Both the position numbers and the translations under genes were made by a program. The notes beneath the pieces are model-generated. The model ran no database searches. It was not told the origin of the DNA and was given only the letters and a program-made list of their open reading frames with translations. Positions 1 to 11,935 of a stretch of DNA of 64,000 nt are shown in pieces. This DNA is from Maratus speciosus (lineage: Eukaryota; Arthropoda; Arachnida; Araneae; Salticidae), in assembly GCA_963932465.1 (NCBI GenBank), contig OZ010795.1, positions 470,694,806 through 470,758,805 of the forward strand. Reading direction: 5' to 3'. Positions within the stretch are counted from its first letter, which is position 1. Each line of letters opens with the position of its first letter.

Positions 1-199
1 GTTTTGGAAGGATCAAAGCAATACACCAGTCTTGAAAACGCTCCGTTCCGATCAGAATGTTTTTCATCTCAGGTACAGTGACAACGAAAGTCTCACAACT
101 GGCATAACGAAACATTTACTTCATTGGGGGAACAACACTCGACCAACCTCCTTATAATACGAACCTATCATCTTCAGACTAGAATTTTCTTTGATCTGA

Positions 200-551
200 T
201 TAAGGCTGTTTAGGAACTACTTTCATGAAAGTGGCAGGTGCTCCTATTCAGAGACTATGTAATCGAATGGCGTTTTTCCTTTTTTGGTAAGGGCAAAAGG
301 TCTTTCAGAAAATACTGTAACATTTGGCGTTTGAACCGAATTTCCGGACGCGACGGCGCGGGAAAAGATAAAATGTCGTCACGTGACAAATATCGCTTAC
401 AACTCGATAAGTAATGTATTTATCAAAAATAAATAAATAAATAAATAAATAAAATGGAAAACCCCATTCGATTTCAGATCACTTTAATAGTCAGGGCTGT
501 CAATTTTATACCTTTACGTTTGTTGAGCAGGGAATTTGAAAACCGCCTTAA
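200..551. mobile_element. MITE with TTAA ends, family M1 copy 1
   Basis: The ends are inverted: TTAAGGCTGTTT on the left and AAAACCGCCTTAA on the right. The interior shares blocks with copies at 34084-34511 (opposite orientation) and 57140-57568: a GAACCGAATTTCCGGACG block, then a GTCACGTGAC palindrome, then a block reading like ATCGCTTACAACTCGATAA. It has no coding capacity. TTAA at both edges fits piggyBac- or Kolobok-type target choice, which is inference. This copy is shorter (352 bp) than the other two (428-429 bp). A (AAAT)n run lies at about 427-451. Confidence 0.75.
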
Positions 552-1220
552 AGAAGCATTAAGAAGATTTTTATCAGATGAAGAAGTCAAAGAATTTTGT
601 GCAATTGGCTTCATACACGCCTTAATTCTTTTTATTATACAAGAATAATAATTTAAAAAAACCTCCCCAATATGTTGGGAAAATTGTGTATATGTTAATA
701 GAAAGCTATCTAATATAATAACATCGATATAATTTTGGTAAATAATATTTTTAAAATAATCATTCAGAAAAGTATCCTTCATATACTTGATCCACTCTCG
801 TATATAGTGAGCATGTTAGCGATAATTATCTCTATTTGTAATAAATCTGTTTTCATCGCTTAGTTTCTTTTTTTTTAACGTATTCATTCTTATTTATTTA
901 TTTATTGTTGCTAATTTTATTCCTCATTATATACTGTTTCTTATATTGTCGCAAATAATTTTCTTGTGAAGTCTCTTACATACCGTGCATTGTTTGTCGA
1001 TTCAATCTTGTTGCTAGGATAACATAAGAATTTAGTCATGAATTGGATTCCAACAACTTGACACTTAACCAGGAGGTTTATTGTGATATTAAAGCAATGA
1101 CCCGCGTCTTCCATCTATGTCATTAGTCGTGTGCTAGGAATCGGTATGGTTGGCATGTGAAAATTGCATTCTTCGGCTTTGAAGCCTCCGTTACCATGGA
1201 TTATATTGAATATTGTATTT
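552..1220. other. AT-rich intergenic sequence, no gene seen
   Basis: No family-like protein, RNA gene or clear inverted repeat was found. The short open frames here (for example 474-782 minus) are low-complexity translations of AT-rich DNA. Confidence 0.6.
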
Positions 1221-2100
1221 ATATTTGAAGCTTTTCTGATCTGTTGTTTGTTTTGTTTAGGAGACTAAATTAAAACGGTTTCCTTGATTAGAAATTAGGC
1301 GGAATCGTCTTAAATATTTATTTGACGGTTAATCTTGAAGCTTATAGTAGAATATCAGGGATAAATGCTCCGCGTTATTTATTTCGTAAATTCTATTAGA
1401 TATTTTGAGATTATATGAAAATTTCTATTACATCCGAATCGACGACTGATATGCAAAAATTACGTTAATAAAATTTGAAGTCTCCTTTACCAATTAAACA
1501 TTGTATTTATTTTTTAAGCTTTTCTGAGCTGTTGTTTAGATGTGATTAGAAAAGTAAATTAAAACGGTTTCTTGATTAGAAATTAGAAAGAATCGTCTGC
1601 GTAAATAAATATTTATTTTACGGCTAATCTTGAAGTTGGGAGCTTCAGTAATGAATGTTACGTATCATTTATTCTTTAAATTAATTCTATTAGATGTTTG
1701 AAGATCAAACTGAATTTTCATTGTCATTTAAATATTCCATTTGTACCATGCTTTATAAACTATAAAAGCACTGCCACTCTAAGTTAAATAATAAGAACAA
1801 GTATAACAGTTATAATAAAAAAAAAATAAGATTATAAAAATAACAGTACTTGTTTTGTAGCACTACTGATATTTTGTTTCATTGTGATTTAGTAATTAAA
1901 TTAAAACGGTTTTGTTGCTTAGAAATTAGACGGAATCGTCTGATCAAATAAATATTTTATGGCTAATCTTGCTTTTTAATGGAAAATCAGGAGGAAATGT
2001 TACTTGTCACTCATTCTGTAAATTCTGTTAGATATTTCGAAATTAGAAAAAAAAAATCTGTTTCAATTGTGATAAAATAGATTATTTTAAAACATTAAAT

Positions 2101-2293
2101 ACTAGCTGAAGTAACCGTTGTTGCCCGGAATGTTAAGAATGTTTGTTTTGAAAAATCAATTGCAAAATTAAATATACAGTATAAAACAAACAATAAAAAA
2201 AGCAGCAAAGTCATCTTTATTCCAATTCTTCACTAAGAATGAGCTAGGGACCTAAACCTTTGTTGAAATTCTAATATACACGCGTACACTCAC

Positions 2294-2337
<44 letters not shown>

Positions 2338-2859
2338 AATAGATTTTAAAAGGGCGAAAAAAAATTCAGAGACCCTCAAAATGTTAAAATAAGCCAATAT
2401 TTCCATAATCGAGTTTTTATCATGCTTCAATACGTTTTGTCAAACACATATGACGTTATATATTCATTTGCTGACGTCAAAATGAAAATCTTGCAATAGA
2501 GAAGTTATGCCATAATATTCACTTAAAAAAATCGTCAAACTATTTATTTCATTTTCATTTTTCACGTGAAAATCTTGCAATAGAAAAGTAGTTGTTGTGG
2601 TAATAATTTTACTGTGGATTTTTAATTGTTGGCAACTGCTATAACGAAAAATGTTTAAATTTGATAGGAAATTGCTGTTAAATTGGTGGTTTTTTATTAA
2701 TTAAAAATTAACTATAAATTATTTCGATTCCGGATAACTTTACTTGCCTCGTCCGTGTTTTAATACACATGTATGTAACATTTCACAATTCTGGCTTCCA
2801 AACTGTGGATTTGTATAGAATTACAGACAGACAGACAAATTTTCATTTTTATATATTAG
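2101..2859 (+). mobile_element. Helentron-like non-autonomous element, copy 1
   Basis: The left end reads ACTAGCTGAAGTAACC followed by a TTGCCCGG block; the right end has (CAGA)n and then TTTTTATATATTAG. The element at 55031-56344 has the same style of ends in reverse complement, and 5634-6412 shares the interior (for example CATGCTTCAATACGTTTT). It interrupts array alpha, whose units lie on both sides. A (TA)n tract (2295-2335) lies inside. Assignment to Helitron/Helentron relatives rests on end style and lack of clear terminal inverted repeats, so it is tentative. Confidence 0.55.
2295..2335. repeat. (TA)n microsatellite
   Basis: About 20 uninterrupted TA units. Confidence 0.95.
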
Positions 2860-3400
2860 ATTTATTATTAAATATTTTGCTAATTTTTGTAGCACCTGCT
2901 GATATGTTGTTTTATTACGATTGGGAAAGTAAATTAAAACGTTTTTGTTGATTAGGAATTAGGCAGGATCGCCTGCTTAAATAAATAATTATTCAACGGC
3001 TAATCATGGAGTTTATAATGGAATACCAGGAATAAATATTACGTGTCATTTATTCCGTAAATTCTGTTATATATATTCTGTTATCAGATTAAATTTTTCA
3101 TTATCATTTAAATTTCCCATTTCTAATGACAAACTAGATCGTTTTAAAAACATTACAGCTCAGAGTTAAATATTAAAAATATAAATAACAGTAATAAATA
3201 ATAAGGAAACACTTATCATTCAAAAATTCGCTTTGAATTCTGATAAACTAGATTGATTTAAAAACACTACCAAAGGATGCTATTAAGTATTGTTCTTATT
3301 TTGAAACGTTGCGGAGATATTGTTTAATTGTAATTCGAAAACTAAAATAATACAGTTTTAACTAGGACTTCCCTCAGAGGGATTAGTCTGAGCGATATTG

Positions 3401-4560
3401 CTGAGAACATTGATTTAATAATAATATGTGGAAGCAAAGAAAGGAGATGTTATCTTTAATTGTCCATATGCTGCGATAAATTGAAATGATGAAAATAAGC
3501 GAATCATAGAATTACAAAATCTTATATATAAATTCGTATACACTATTTAAGAAATGGGAAACAACCCATGCACGGGTATAAAATTGGAAGTACGCAGTAT
3601 ATTAAAAGTAAAAAAGAAAAGAAAATACTAAATTATCTTATATCGGAATTTTAACTGTTTGAAATGATGTCAAGAGCATAATCAGACACTCCGCACTAAT
3701 TTTAGTAACTTTAAATGACAAAAAATATGATGTTTGAAGAGAATGGACTATACTTTATACGGTGTGTGCTCCCCGGAATAGTTAAAATTGTACACTATCT
3801 GTTTTCCATGTATGCAATGAGGTTGTCGATAAGAGTTAAGGAATTCTCTTTTCAAAAACTGATATACTATTAAAGTACCGAACACATCAACAGTGGCATG
3901 CAATGCGTCGTTAGAGTGTGTTTTAGATATGCTCGTTTGGATTTAAATGATGAGTGCATGCTGGCCACTATAACGCTATATTATTTTGTTTTCAAACGTA
4001 TTCTGAACAAGTTGAGCTGTATTTAGCATGTGTTAAATAAAAAAATTGGTAAAGATTGCAGCATAAAGTATGACACAAGATCTGACTATATCGTCTGCAT
4101 AACCTTTGAGCTGTCAAAGTGTCATTTGAAGTAATTTACAAATCCATACATATTTTTTCAGAAAATCATGCAAGCTAAAATACGCCAATATGAACTCGAT
4201 TATGAAATTTCAGCAGAATAAGTTAATATATAAAATTCTCCTAATGACAATTGAGAATATGACCTTATGATAAAAGGTCCAGAAATGTGAATCAGAAAAA
4301 AAAAAAAAATGCATATCAAATTTAAAACGGCACTTCCCTCTGTTAATGGCCTTGGCGAGAGAGAGAAAAGCCTACAAAAGGAACACTTTAACAACTACAC
4401 CCGGGCAACCAACTCACTGCTTCATACAGGCCTTTTTTCAATATTTACACAATTTATTTAATGCTAGGTGGGTATCTATCCGGTTTGTTGCATTTAAATT
4501 GCATGTTTTGTGCAGGAAATGCAGTATTATAAAATATTTAAAGTTTCTGTACCTAATAAT
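3401..4560. other. AT-rich intergenic sequence, no gene seen
   Basis: Nothing recognisable. Open frames such as 4346-4570 plus (74 codons) resemble no protein I know and have no supporting context. Confidence 0.55.
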
Positions 4561-4599
4561 TCCAAAATAATGGTAATTGAGAACGCTTTCCGTTCATTT

Positions 4600-5620
4600 T
4601 ATCTTTTTAAATTTTTAACTTTTTAGAAACCATTCATAGGGACAATTTTATATTTTAAAACTAACCCGAAGCAAAATTTCAAGTTTTTGCGCTCAGTAGT
4701 AACACAGAAATAGAAAATTTTCGAAAGTTTTTTGTTCCTGTACTGTTTTTTGTAGTGACATTTTTAGAATTTGTTCTATTGCGATAATTTACGTCATGAA
4801 AAATACAGCCATGTCAATTTTCATGTTTATATTCCTAATAATTCCATGTACTTCGTTACTTAGATTTTCTTTAGATCTTTTTTCCGCTTTCTTTAGTCTT
4901 TTGATTTTTTAGATTTCTTTCTATAACGAGCATTTACATCTTATAAATTACTGTCATGAAAAAGTTCTAGTTTCTAACCCCAACAGTACCCAGAAATTGC
5001 AGTATTCGAAATAAATTATAATTTAGAACCTTTCTAGAAATTTTTACCTTTATCTGTCAAATTGAATTTTCGAACTTTTTAGAAGCGTTCATAACGAGTA
5101 TTTACATGTTAAAAGTAACCACCACACCGAATTCAACACGTTCATGCCGGCCTTGTGGATCACACTCTACTGTCTCAGAGTTGCCAAGTCTCCGGCTTTT
5201 TGCACACTACTGTTATTTTAGAGAAAATGTTGTTACTTTAAATCGCCCAATTGTTCTAATTAAATAAAACAAAATTTTCCGTAATAAAATACTGGTATCC
5301 AAAAGGCCGGAGACTTGCCAGCTCTGAGACAGTCAAGTGTGACCCACCGCGCCGGCGAGAACGTGTTAAAGTTTCTAACCCAATCAATATCCCAGAAATC
5401 GCAAATTTAGAACTTTTTTGCTCCTGCACCGATGGAGGTTGTTTTACCGACATAAAATATAGTCTTTTTTTCCGAGCAGAGATAGCTACAAACATTTTTT
5501 TTTTAATCGGCTAAGTAGTTTCAGAGATAACACCTCACAAACGCACAAACATTAATAATATTATATACTTTACAATATTATAACGCTTTATAATATTAGC
5601 ATAGATGTACAGATGCAGAA
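4600..5620. repeat. Degenerate repeats, possible Helitron-like remnant, split by a MITE
   Basis: The phrases CATAACGAGTATTTACAT and GTTTCTAACCC...CCCAGAAAT recur at about 4625, 4925 and 5090, with the last copy resuming at 5370 after the MITE at 5137-5365. The right side ends in CCTCACAAACGCACAAACAT and then ATTAATAATATTATATAC. The style resembles the body of non-autonomous Helitron relatives, but I could not define its ends. Confidence 0.4.
5137..5365. mobile_element. piggyBac-like MITE with long TIRs
   Basis: The arms pair over more than 60 bp: CACGTTCATGCCGGC at the left against GCCGGCGAGAACGTG at the right, continuing inward through CACACT, CTGTCTCAGAG and AAGTCTCCGGC. The right flank is TTAA (5366-5369); the left is TCAA (5133-5136), a likely decayed TTAA. 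The host repeat reads on across the insertion (GAATT..., then AAGTTTCTAACCC). It has no coding capacity. Confidence 0.8.
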
Positions 5621-5633
5621 GCCATTTATCTGT

Positions 5634-6412
5634 TACTAACTAAAGTTCTCGGTGTTGCCCGGAATTTGAAAAATGTTTGTTCTAAAAAACCAATTTCAAA
5701 ATTTAACATACAAACATAAAACAAATAATATAAAAAAAAACAGTCGAATTGTTGTACACATAAATCAAATGAAAACACTGCATAAAAATGTGTATTTTTA
5801 TATAACAGACGCAAAAGAATACAGCTATAAATGAACTTATTTCAATTTATCATTGAAGCAATAATGTTAAAATACTCCAATATTTCCATAATCGGGTTTT
5901 TTATCATGCTTCAATACGTTTTTTCACACGATTGATATTGTACTACATTCATCACGTCCTTTATAATTCCAATATGACGTAATATTCAACTTTTTTAGAT
6001 TCGTCAAACTATTTATTTGATTTTCATTTTTCACGTGAAAACCTTGAAATAGAAAAGTTATGACGTAATATTCACTTTCATTTAAATTCGTCAAACTATT
6101 TATTTCATTTTCATTTTTCACATGAATACCTTGCAGTAGAAAAGTTATGACGTAATATTCACCTTTTTTTTTTTAAATTTGGCAAATTATTTATTTCATT
6201 TTCATTTTTTACGTGGAAATCTTGCAGTAGAAAATTAATTGTTGTAGTAAGAATTTTATTCTGGATTTTAATTGTTGGCAACTGCTATAACGAAAAATGT
6301 TTAAATTTGATAGGAAATTGCTGTTAAATTGGTAGTTTTTTATTAATTAAAAATTAACTATAAATTATTTCCATTCCGAACTACTGTAGTTGCCTCGGAT
6401 TTTTATATATTA
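5634..6412 (+). mobile_element. Helentron-like non-autonomous element, copy 2
   Basis: It matches copy 1 (2101-2859) over long stretches, including TTGCCCGGAAT near the left end, CATGCTTCAATACGTTTT, TTTTCATTTTTCACGTGAAA and TTAATTAAAAATTAACTATA near the right end. In the middle a unit of about 60-90 bp containing TCAAACTATTTATTTCATTT and TATGACGTAATATTCAC is repeated three to four times, more than in copy 1. The left end has decayed to ACTAACTAAAG. Confidence 0.55.
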
Positions 6413-6541
6413 AATTATATACAAACATAAATAACTTATCTAATACGTGTTAGCAGATGCATTTTTAAATATATGTAAATAAACCAGTATAATACTTATT
6501 CTGTTTTATTTTCATAGTCATTTATATAGTCATTTATACTC

Positions 6542-6836
6542 GGTACTACTTTCTTGTACCGTCGACCAATTTCACCAAATTATATAAATCGCCAAACCAC
6601 TCGTCAAATTGTACAAATGGACATAATTTTTATTTTAAATAACGAAAGAACAAATAAATTAGTATAAAATTAATAAAAATACAAATAAAACGTCGAAATA
6701 AAAATCACTTGATGACGTAAACACACGTAACTTGCTTAAAGTCAAGTGAATGTGACATTTACGATCAACCATTATTGGCATTTAATCTTATAGTTTGGCG
6801 ATAGATTTTTTGTCGACGGGATAACTAAGTAGTACC
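6542..6836. mobile_element. MITE family M2 copy 1 (GTACTACTT...GTCGACC ends)
   Basis: The ends are inverted: GGTACTACTTTCTTGTACCG then TCGACC at left, GTCGACGGGATAACTAAG then TAGTACC at right. Almost the whole 295 bp reappears in reverse complement at 23985-24267, including a central block with GTGACATTTACGATCAACCA. Noncoding. The TA/TAA-like flank is not clear enough to name a superfamily. Confidence 0.8.
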
Positions 6837-7620
6837 AAATACTCTACTACATTTTTTTTTTACTTCTAAGCATCGTACATTTTCAATTTTTATACAGTCG
6901 TACTGGGGGAAAAATGTACTTTTAAATGCAATTTGTTTGAAAACTGCATCTCCATTTATTTTTGAAATATATTATTTTTTTGTAGTTTTTAGCGCCATAA
7001 GGTTTAATTTTGGCAACTCAAGTACTCAATTTCTGTTGAAAGTAGAGGAAAAAAAGTTGGAAAATAATAATTATAACTTTTTGTTGCATTTTTCTCATAA
7101 CAAATTAAAAAAAGTAATTAAAATACGTGCTATTTTGAAAAAAATATATTAAATGAATGATCTCTGATAAAACATGAAGCTATTATAAATAAAATTTAAG
7201 TATCTATGTTAAGACCCCACTGCAGTCACGGACAAAAAGAAATCAAGATGGCCGCTGGCATTTTAGCTGAATTGAAAGGATGGTCTAAATTCAAATGATT
7301 GACAAGCGAGCTCTTCCAATCAGCAAATAGAATATTCTTGGATCATTTCCAATAGGTTTCAGGTGGTCTAAGAGATTTCTTTTTTCAACTGTTCAGCGTA
7401 GATCAAAGCCGTATGTTTTGTGGAGAATCTGGATAACGCTGAAAGCCGCAAAAAGAATTTTAATCTGTTTATAATAAGGGTGCAAAAATTAAAGCGATTT
7501 GACTTTCAGAAAATAAATGATTATTTTATTCAGATATATTTCTTTTTTTTAATCATCAAGTTCATTTTACAGCTTTTACAAACATAAAATTGAAATTAGC
7601 GCAGTATAAAAACTATTTTA
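6837..7620. other. Mostly unique AT-rich sequence
   Basis: No gene recognised. About 7200-7460 is less AT-rich and carries CAAGATGGCCGC, which resembles a YY1 site. That one match is weak and may be chance. Confidence 0.5.
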
Positions 7621-8180
7621 TTTCACATAACGAAATTACATTTAAAATCAAGGGGGGAGATATTGAATGAGGGGGGAAATACCAGATACAAATATTCTAA
7701 AATAACTATCTTTTGTGGGGGTTCTTTTTAGAACATGAAATTTATCAAGAGATATATAAAAGCTAAACAACATTGAAGGTTAAAAATAAGATGTTCATAA
7801 AATTAGGAAAGAAAAGGTTAACCAAATAAACTGTATATTTTGTACTGTAGAGGGGTGGAGGGGAGAACGGGAAATATTAATTTTGAGGAGAAGGGGGGGG
7901 GGGGGCTATACATCTAAATCCCAGCGTAGTCATTTATAGGTATAGTACATAATTTATTGTTGTTAGCACTAAAATATATGACAGAAAAAATAAAGTTTTC
8001 CAAATATTCAAAACTTTGTGTGATGTTAGCAGAAAGGTTTCAGGCGGAAGAAAATTTAGATTATATTTTATTTTTACAAGTAAGTTATAAAACATAAAGG
8101 AGTTTTCACAATTTGAAATTTTAAGTGCATAGGAGTAAATTCAGGTGTGTGTGTGGGGGGGGGGGGGGGGGAGAGATTTC
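7620..8180 (+). repeat. G-run-bearing degenerate repeat, left block
   Basis: Short purine-rich blocks (GGGGGGAGATATTGAATGAG, GGGGTGGAGGGGAGAACGGG, then runs of 13-17 G near 7893 and 8155) alternate with AT-rich sequence. They resemble the longer array at 10300-11560. Confidence 0.5.
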
Positions 8181-8459
8181 TGTACACTAAATATTTTTTA
8201 AATGATGCAGACAGTTAAGAATGTTTTTGTAGCGGTTCGTAATCTAAATAACAATAAAATACTTTTATTTTCATTTACATTTTTTCATTTTAAACACTTT
8301 CCAAGAAAGTTGAAAAGTGTTTATGAATTGGGTTTGTCCGTCCGCCTGTCTGTCTATCCGTGCTCTAACTAGCGTAAATATAGTCGGATTGCCATGTAAT
8401 TGATATACGATATTGAAAATCATCATGGTATGTTCGGTGCACCATTCATGGTTCATTTA

Positions 8460-9780
8460 AAGATGCACTCAAAAGTATTCGCTACATTATGGTCTATGTG
8501 GGGGGGGGGGGATTATTTAGGATGTATTTTAATAGTGTTACACAATGTTAAACACAGTTAAATTTATGTACATTGAGACACACTTTAAAATTGTTACTAT
8601 AGACTATGTTATGTGTAATGCTTAAAGTACGAGTATAAGAGACTCAAAAGTATTCCGTTATGTGAAGAAATATCGTTTGCGGCGTATTTGATTGATATTA
8701 CTCTGTCACAAAGATAATGAAATTGATATGAATTTCTGAGGTGTCCTTAGCCTACTTTCTGTACAACATGAGCATTTAACAATTATTTACGGGGTCAGAC
8801 AAAAGAACTTGGTTCAATATGGTCTACGAGAAAAACTGTTTGTAGCGTATTTTGATCACGTTACACTATTTCAAACATGACGAAATAGATACACATTACT
8901 TTGATTTACTACAAGATGCTTACATTCGAATATGGTCTGCATTTCATTTAGCGTTCAGGGAAAATTACAGGGAAACATAAAATATTTTGATACAATACTG
9001 TATCCGATATAGCTATTAAAAATTAATGCTGAAAGTACATTTTCAATTACAGAATGCGTTTTTAAGTTTAACTAAATTTTTGCGCACTACGTGGTGTGCA
9101 CATATTTTACAAACCCTATACAGGACCACACAAAAGAATTCGTAACCATTGCTGAGAATGAGTATGAATTTCTTAAAGATGTTAGGTTTTTTTAAGTTAT
9201 AAATGGTCAAGCTCAACTACATTTAATATGCTTAGAGATGTTTGTATCATACAAATAAAATCCTATACAGGGATATTCCAAAAACTGGATACATGGGCCG
9301 CCGATAGAAAATAATTCCTGCAAGTGTGATTTCAGTAATTTTGAGCATGATTTTGCCTGAATTAGATTTCAGCTTAATACTGTTTGACGTGTATAAAAAT
9401 CTGTATTCTATATACAGAAATGCACAAAAGAATTCAAGTATGTTTCCGTCTATTAGTAGAAATTGCCGAGGGTGAATTTTCAACTGTTTTATGTATTTTC
9501 TTACAAAACTAAATTTTAACATAGTATGTAGAATCTGTACAAATATATGCAGTACAAATATATCATATACACTGCCTCATATGAGCTGCATATATCATAT
9601 GAGCTGCACAAAAGAATTGGAGTACCATCCAGGTTATGGGTGCAATTGTTGAAATCTGCTTTTCAAATGTGTCATAGGTATTACAAATGTTTAGTTAGAT
9701 ATCTTCTTTACTTTATTAAACGGCGAAGTTTTGTTACAGTGTTCTGTAAGTGTTGGAATGTATCGACGTAGACGCATGAT
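8460..9780 (+). repeat. Degenerate tandem array gamma, first block
   Basis: The motif CAAAAGAATTC or a decayed version recurs at about 8466, 8646, 8814, 9125, 9270, 9421 and 9605, mostly 150-180 bp apart (two periods between 8814 and 9125). The reverse complement of the same sequence is found at 21050-22090 and 27690-28450. A minus-strand open frame (9247-9522) resembles the plus-strand frame at 21056-21361. I read this as DNA-level repeat similarity, since a third copy (20290-20560) has in-frame stops. Confidence 0.65.
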
Positions 9781-9981
9781 TTTTTCTTTTTTCTTTATGG
9801 ACATACTCGGTTCAGTCGATTACTCAGGCACCTTTGGTATCTACGTTTGATGGTTCTTTCTGAGCTAGTCGGAATAAAATGATTTCGAAAGGTTTTGAGA
9901 ATTTACTTGCACGTTGACGAGAAACCACAATATTTTCCTTACAAATATCTCTCTAAAGACATTTTCCTTTGAAAAATATGG

Positions 9982-10222
9982 CCCCACCAGTGGCTGAAAG
10001 GTTCTGCTCTCGAAGCTGGTATACGGGAGGTGCTGGGTTCGAACCCAATCGCGCCCGTCGGCCTAATCGTTCGGAGTTTTCGTGGTTTTCTTCGAACTGT
10101 GGATTTCCATGCGTTAATACGGATTAGATTCCCTTAGAAAGACCTCCACGGAAGGCACTCCCCTAGGGCCCATATCCCTCGTGTAGATAATTGGCCGTCA
10201 ACAATCAACTCAACCCAACCCC
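9982..10222 (+). mobile_element. tRNA-derived SINE, family S1
   Basis: The head has an A-box-like AGTGGCTGAAAGG and a B-box GGGTTCGAACCC, about 45 bp apart, in the style of a class II (Ser/Leu) tRNA. The body includes CGCGCCCGTCGGCCTAATCG, GGTTTTCTTCGAA and CCCTTAGAAAGACC, and the tail is ATCAACTCAACCC. Three further copies or part copies lie at 43626-44115. An RNA polymerase III promoter is implied by the boxes. It is a retroelement relic with no coding role. Confidence 0.85.
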
Positions 10223-10299
10223 TTTGAAAAATACAGTTAAAAAGTTTTTTATGCACAATTAAATGTACACCTATCGCTTTATTGTTAACACTTTCGTAC

Positions 10300-11560
10300 A
10301 TAGTTGAAATGATTTAGTTAATATTATAGATAATAAAGATATATAATTAGGACGAAAAAAAAGTAAAAATTAAAAAGTTTTAAAGACTGTAAATTAGATT
10401 TTTTAGCTTCATGAGTTGAGGGTAAGACAAATCAAGAAACAGATTTTTTTTTTGGGGGGGGAGGGGGGGGATTTAATAGATGACCGATTATGTAACTTAT
10501 TAAAGATTTACAAATAGGGCAAAAACATTGAAATTAGGAGTTTTAGAGACTTTAAATTTTATGAGCATGGAAATAATGGGGGGAGAAAAGAAAACGTCAA
10601 TTTTATATGGGGGTGGAAGAAATTATATAATCGATTATTTATTGTTCAATATGAAACAGATAAAGCTGAAAATGTATTAAAAAAAGACTTTCAAAGATTT
10701 TAAACTTAAATAAGGGAACGAAAAAAAGGGGGGGATTTTATTTGATTACTTATTTATTTACCTTACTAAAGAATAAGAAATAGGACAAAAAAAGACTAAA
10801 TTTTGTGTTCTTGGTAAGGGTAGAGTCAGAGCAAGCGTCAATTTTGGTGGGGGAGGAGTATAGTTATATGATTATTTATGATTACAATAAATAAACAGAT
10901 AGAGTACAAAATGTTTTAAAAAAAGCAATGACTTTTAAGGTTAAAATTTTGTGATCTGAGGGAAAAAAAAGAGGAATAAGCAGAATTAGTTCTTTTTTTG
11001 CGGGGGGGGGGGGGCGGAAGTTTATCGGCGACTTATTATTTACTTACCTTAGAAAATATTTACAAATAAGTTAAAAAAAATAATAAACGAAAAAAAATTA
11101 AGGACTTTAAATTTCAGATGCTTGGTAAGAGGGAGAGGCGAGGAGGAAATACCAATTTCAGTTGGGGTTGGGGGGGGGGGGGAATTTTTATGATCGTTTG
11201 TTTATTGTTAAAATAAAATGGCAAATTGAGCAGAAAAGATTTAAAAAAATTAAAGAGTTTTAAAGGGTTTTTATTTTAAAATATGGGTACCGTGGATGAG
11301 GGAGCAAAAGGGAGAAATGACATTTTCGATGGAGGCAATTTACAAGAACTTTTAATGAAATGAATATGGTGAAATAAATTGATAACGAAATTAATGACTG
11401 ACTATTTATTGTTAGTTTAAAGTAACAAATAAAACAGAAAATTAAAGAAAATATTAAGGAATTTTAAAGATTTTAAACCTTGATACTGTAAGGGGAGCAA
11501 AACGGGAAACGAAATTTCGGAAGAAGGGGAGACAAAGAGTGCAAGATGTTTGGATAAGAA
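10300..11560 (+). repeat. G-run tandem array, period near 155 bp
   Basis: Units read roughly as an ATTATTTATTGTTA block, an AAAAATTAAAGA block, TTTTAAAGATTTTAAA, a GGTAAGGG/GAGGAGG purine block, then a run of 5-14 G. The G-runs fall near 10457, 10608, 10729, 10845, 11000 and 11170, with purine-rich remnants near 11328 and 11520. The units are badly diverged. The G-runs could form G-quadruplexes on the plus strand (inference). Confidence 0.6.
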
Positions 11561-11564
11561 TATG

Positions 11565-11729
11565 GTGTGCATCGAATTTATTGTTCATTTACAGGGAAAC
11601 ATTAGGGATGATTGCTGATAGTGAGTTTTAAATTATGATATGTTTGATTTATGATAAGTTATGGTATAAGTTAAGTTAAACTAATATTTTTGCACAGGCA
11701 CATAGGTGGTGTATATGAATTGCATAGAA
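11565..11729 (+). repeat. Array gamma remnant
   Basis: It matches the stretch near 8930-9120 (GAATATGGTSTGCAT, ACAGGGAAACAT, TGGTGTGCA-like). It is continued after the insertion at 11730 by 11936-12057. Confidence 0.55.
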
Positions 11730-11935
11730 TATAAAGAGTGATCAAAGGGCTCCAATGCGATGTATCTCATGAGGGTTGTCGAAAAATGTTAGAAAAGTAC
11801 CGGCATATTATACTATCAGCTAAATGTCCTGTCGGCTAATCGTCTTTTCGGCTAAATGTCCTCCCGGCTAATTGCCACGTTCGGCCAGTTGTCTGTCGGC
11901 CAATTGTCTGAATTGCTGAAATTATTGCTATTCCG
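11730..11935. mobile_element. 206-bp insertion carrying GTCGGCTAAATGTC repeats
   Basis: It is flanked by TTGCATAGA (11720-11729 and 11936-11944 region), a candidate 8-9 bp target duplication, and sits inside array gamma, whose sequence resumes after it. It contains AAAGAGTGATCAAAGGGC and then 16-bp units such as CCTGTCGGCTAATCGT. Most of it recurs in reverse complement at about 12228-12430. Confidence 0.55.

Larger units (their letters stand above)
1221..3400. repeat. Degenerate tandem array alpha, left block
   Basis: A block reading AATTAAAACGGTTT, then GATTAGAAATTAGGCGGAAT, then AAATAAATATTTATTT, then TCAGGAATAAATGTTACG recurs at about 1267, 1558, 1901 and 2932, and in weaker form at about 3345. 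Spacing is 291-343 bp where uninterrupted. A related block lies at 35015-36190. The array is broken by the Helentron-like element at 2101-2859. Copies look roughly 70-80 percent alike by eye, so the array is old. It has no coding potential. Confidence 0.7.

Noticed and set aside
2820..2837. (CAGA)n, (TGTC)n and direct repeats as CRISPR-like arrays
   Set aside because: They are simple repeats or minisatellites without unique spacers, in a eukaryotic repeat setting.
7240..7260. CAAGATGGCCGC as a YY1-type promoter element
   Set aside because: Single short match, no transcript or CpG-rich promoter context.
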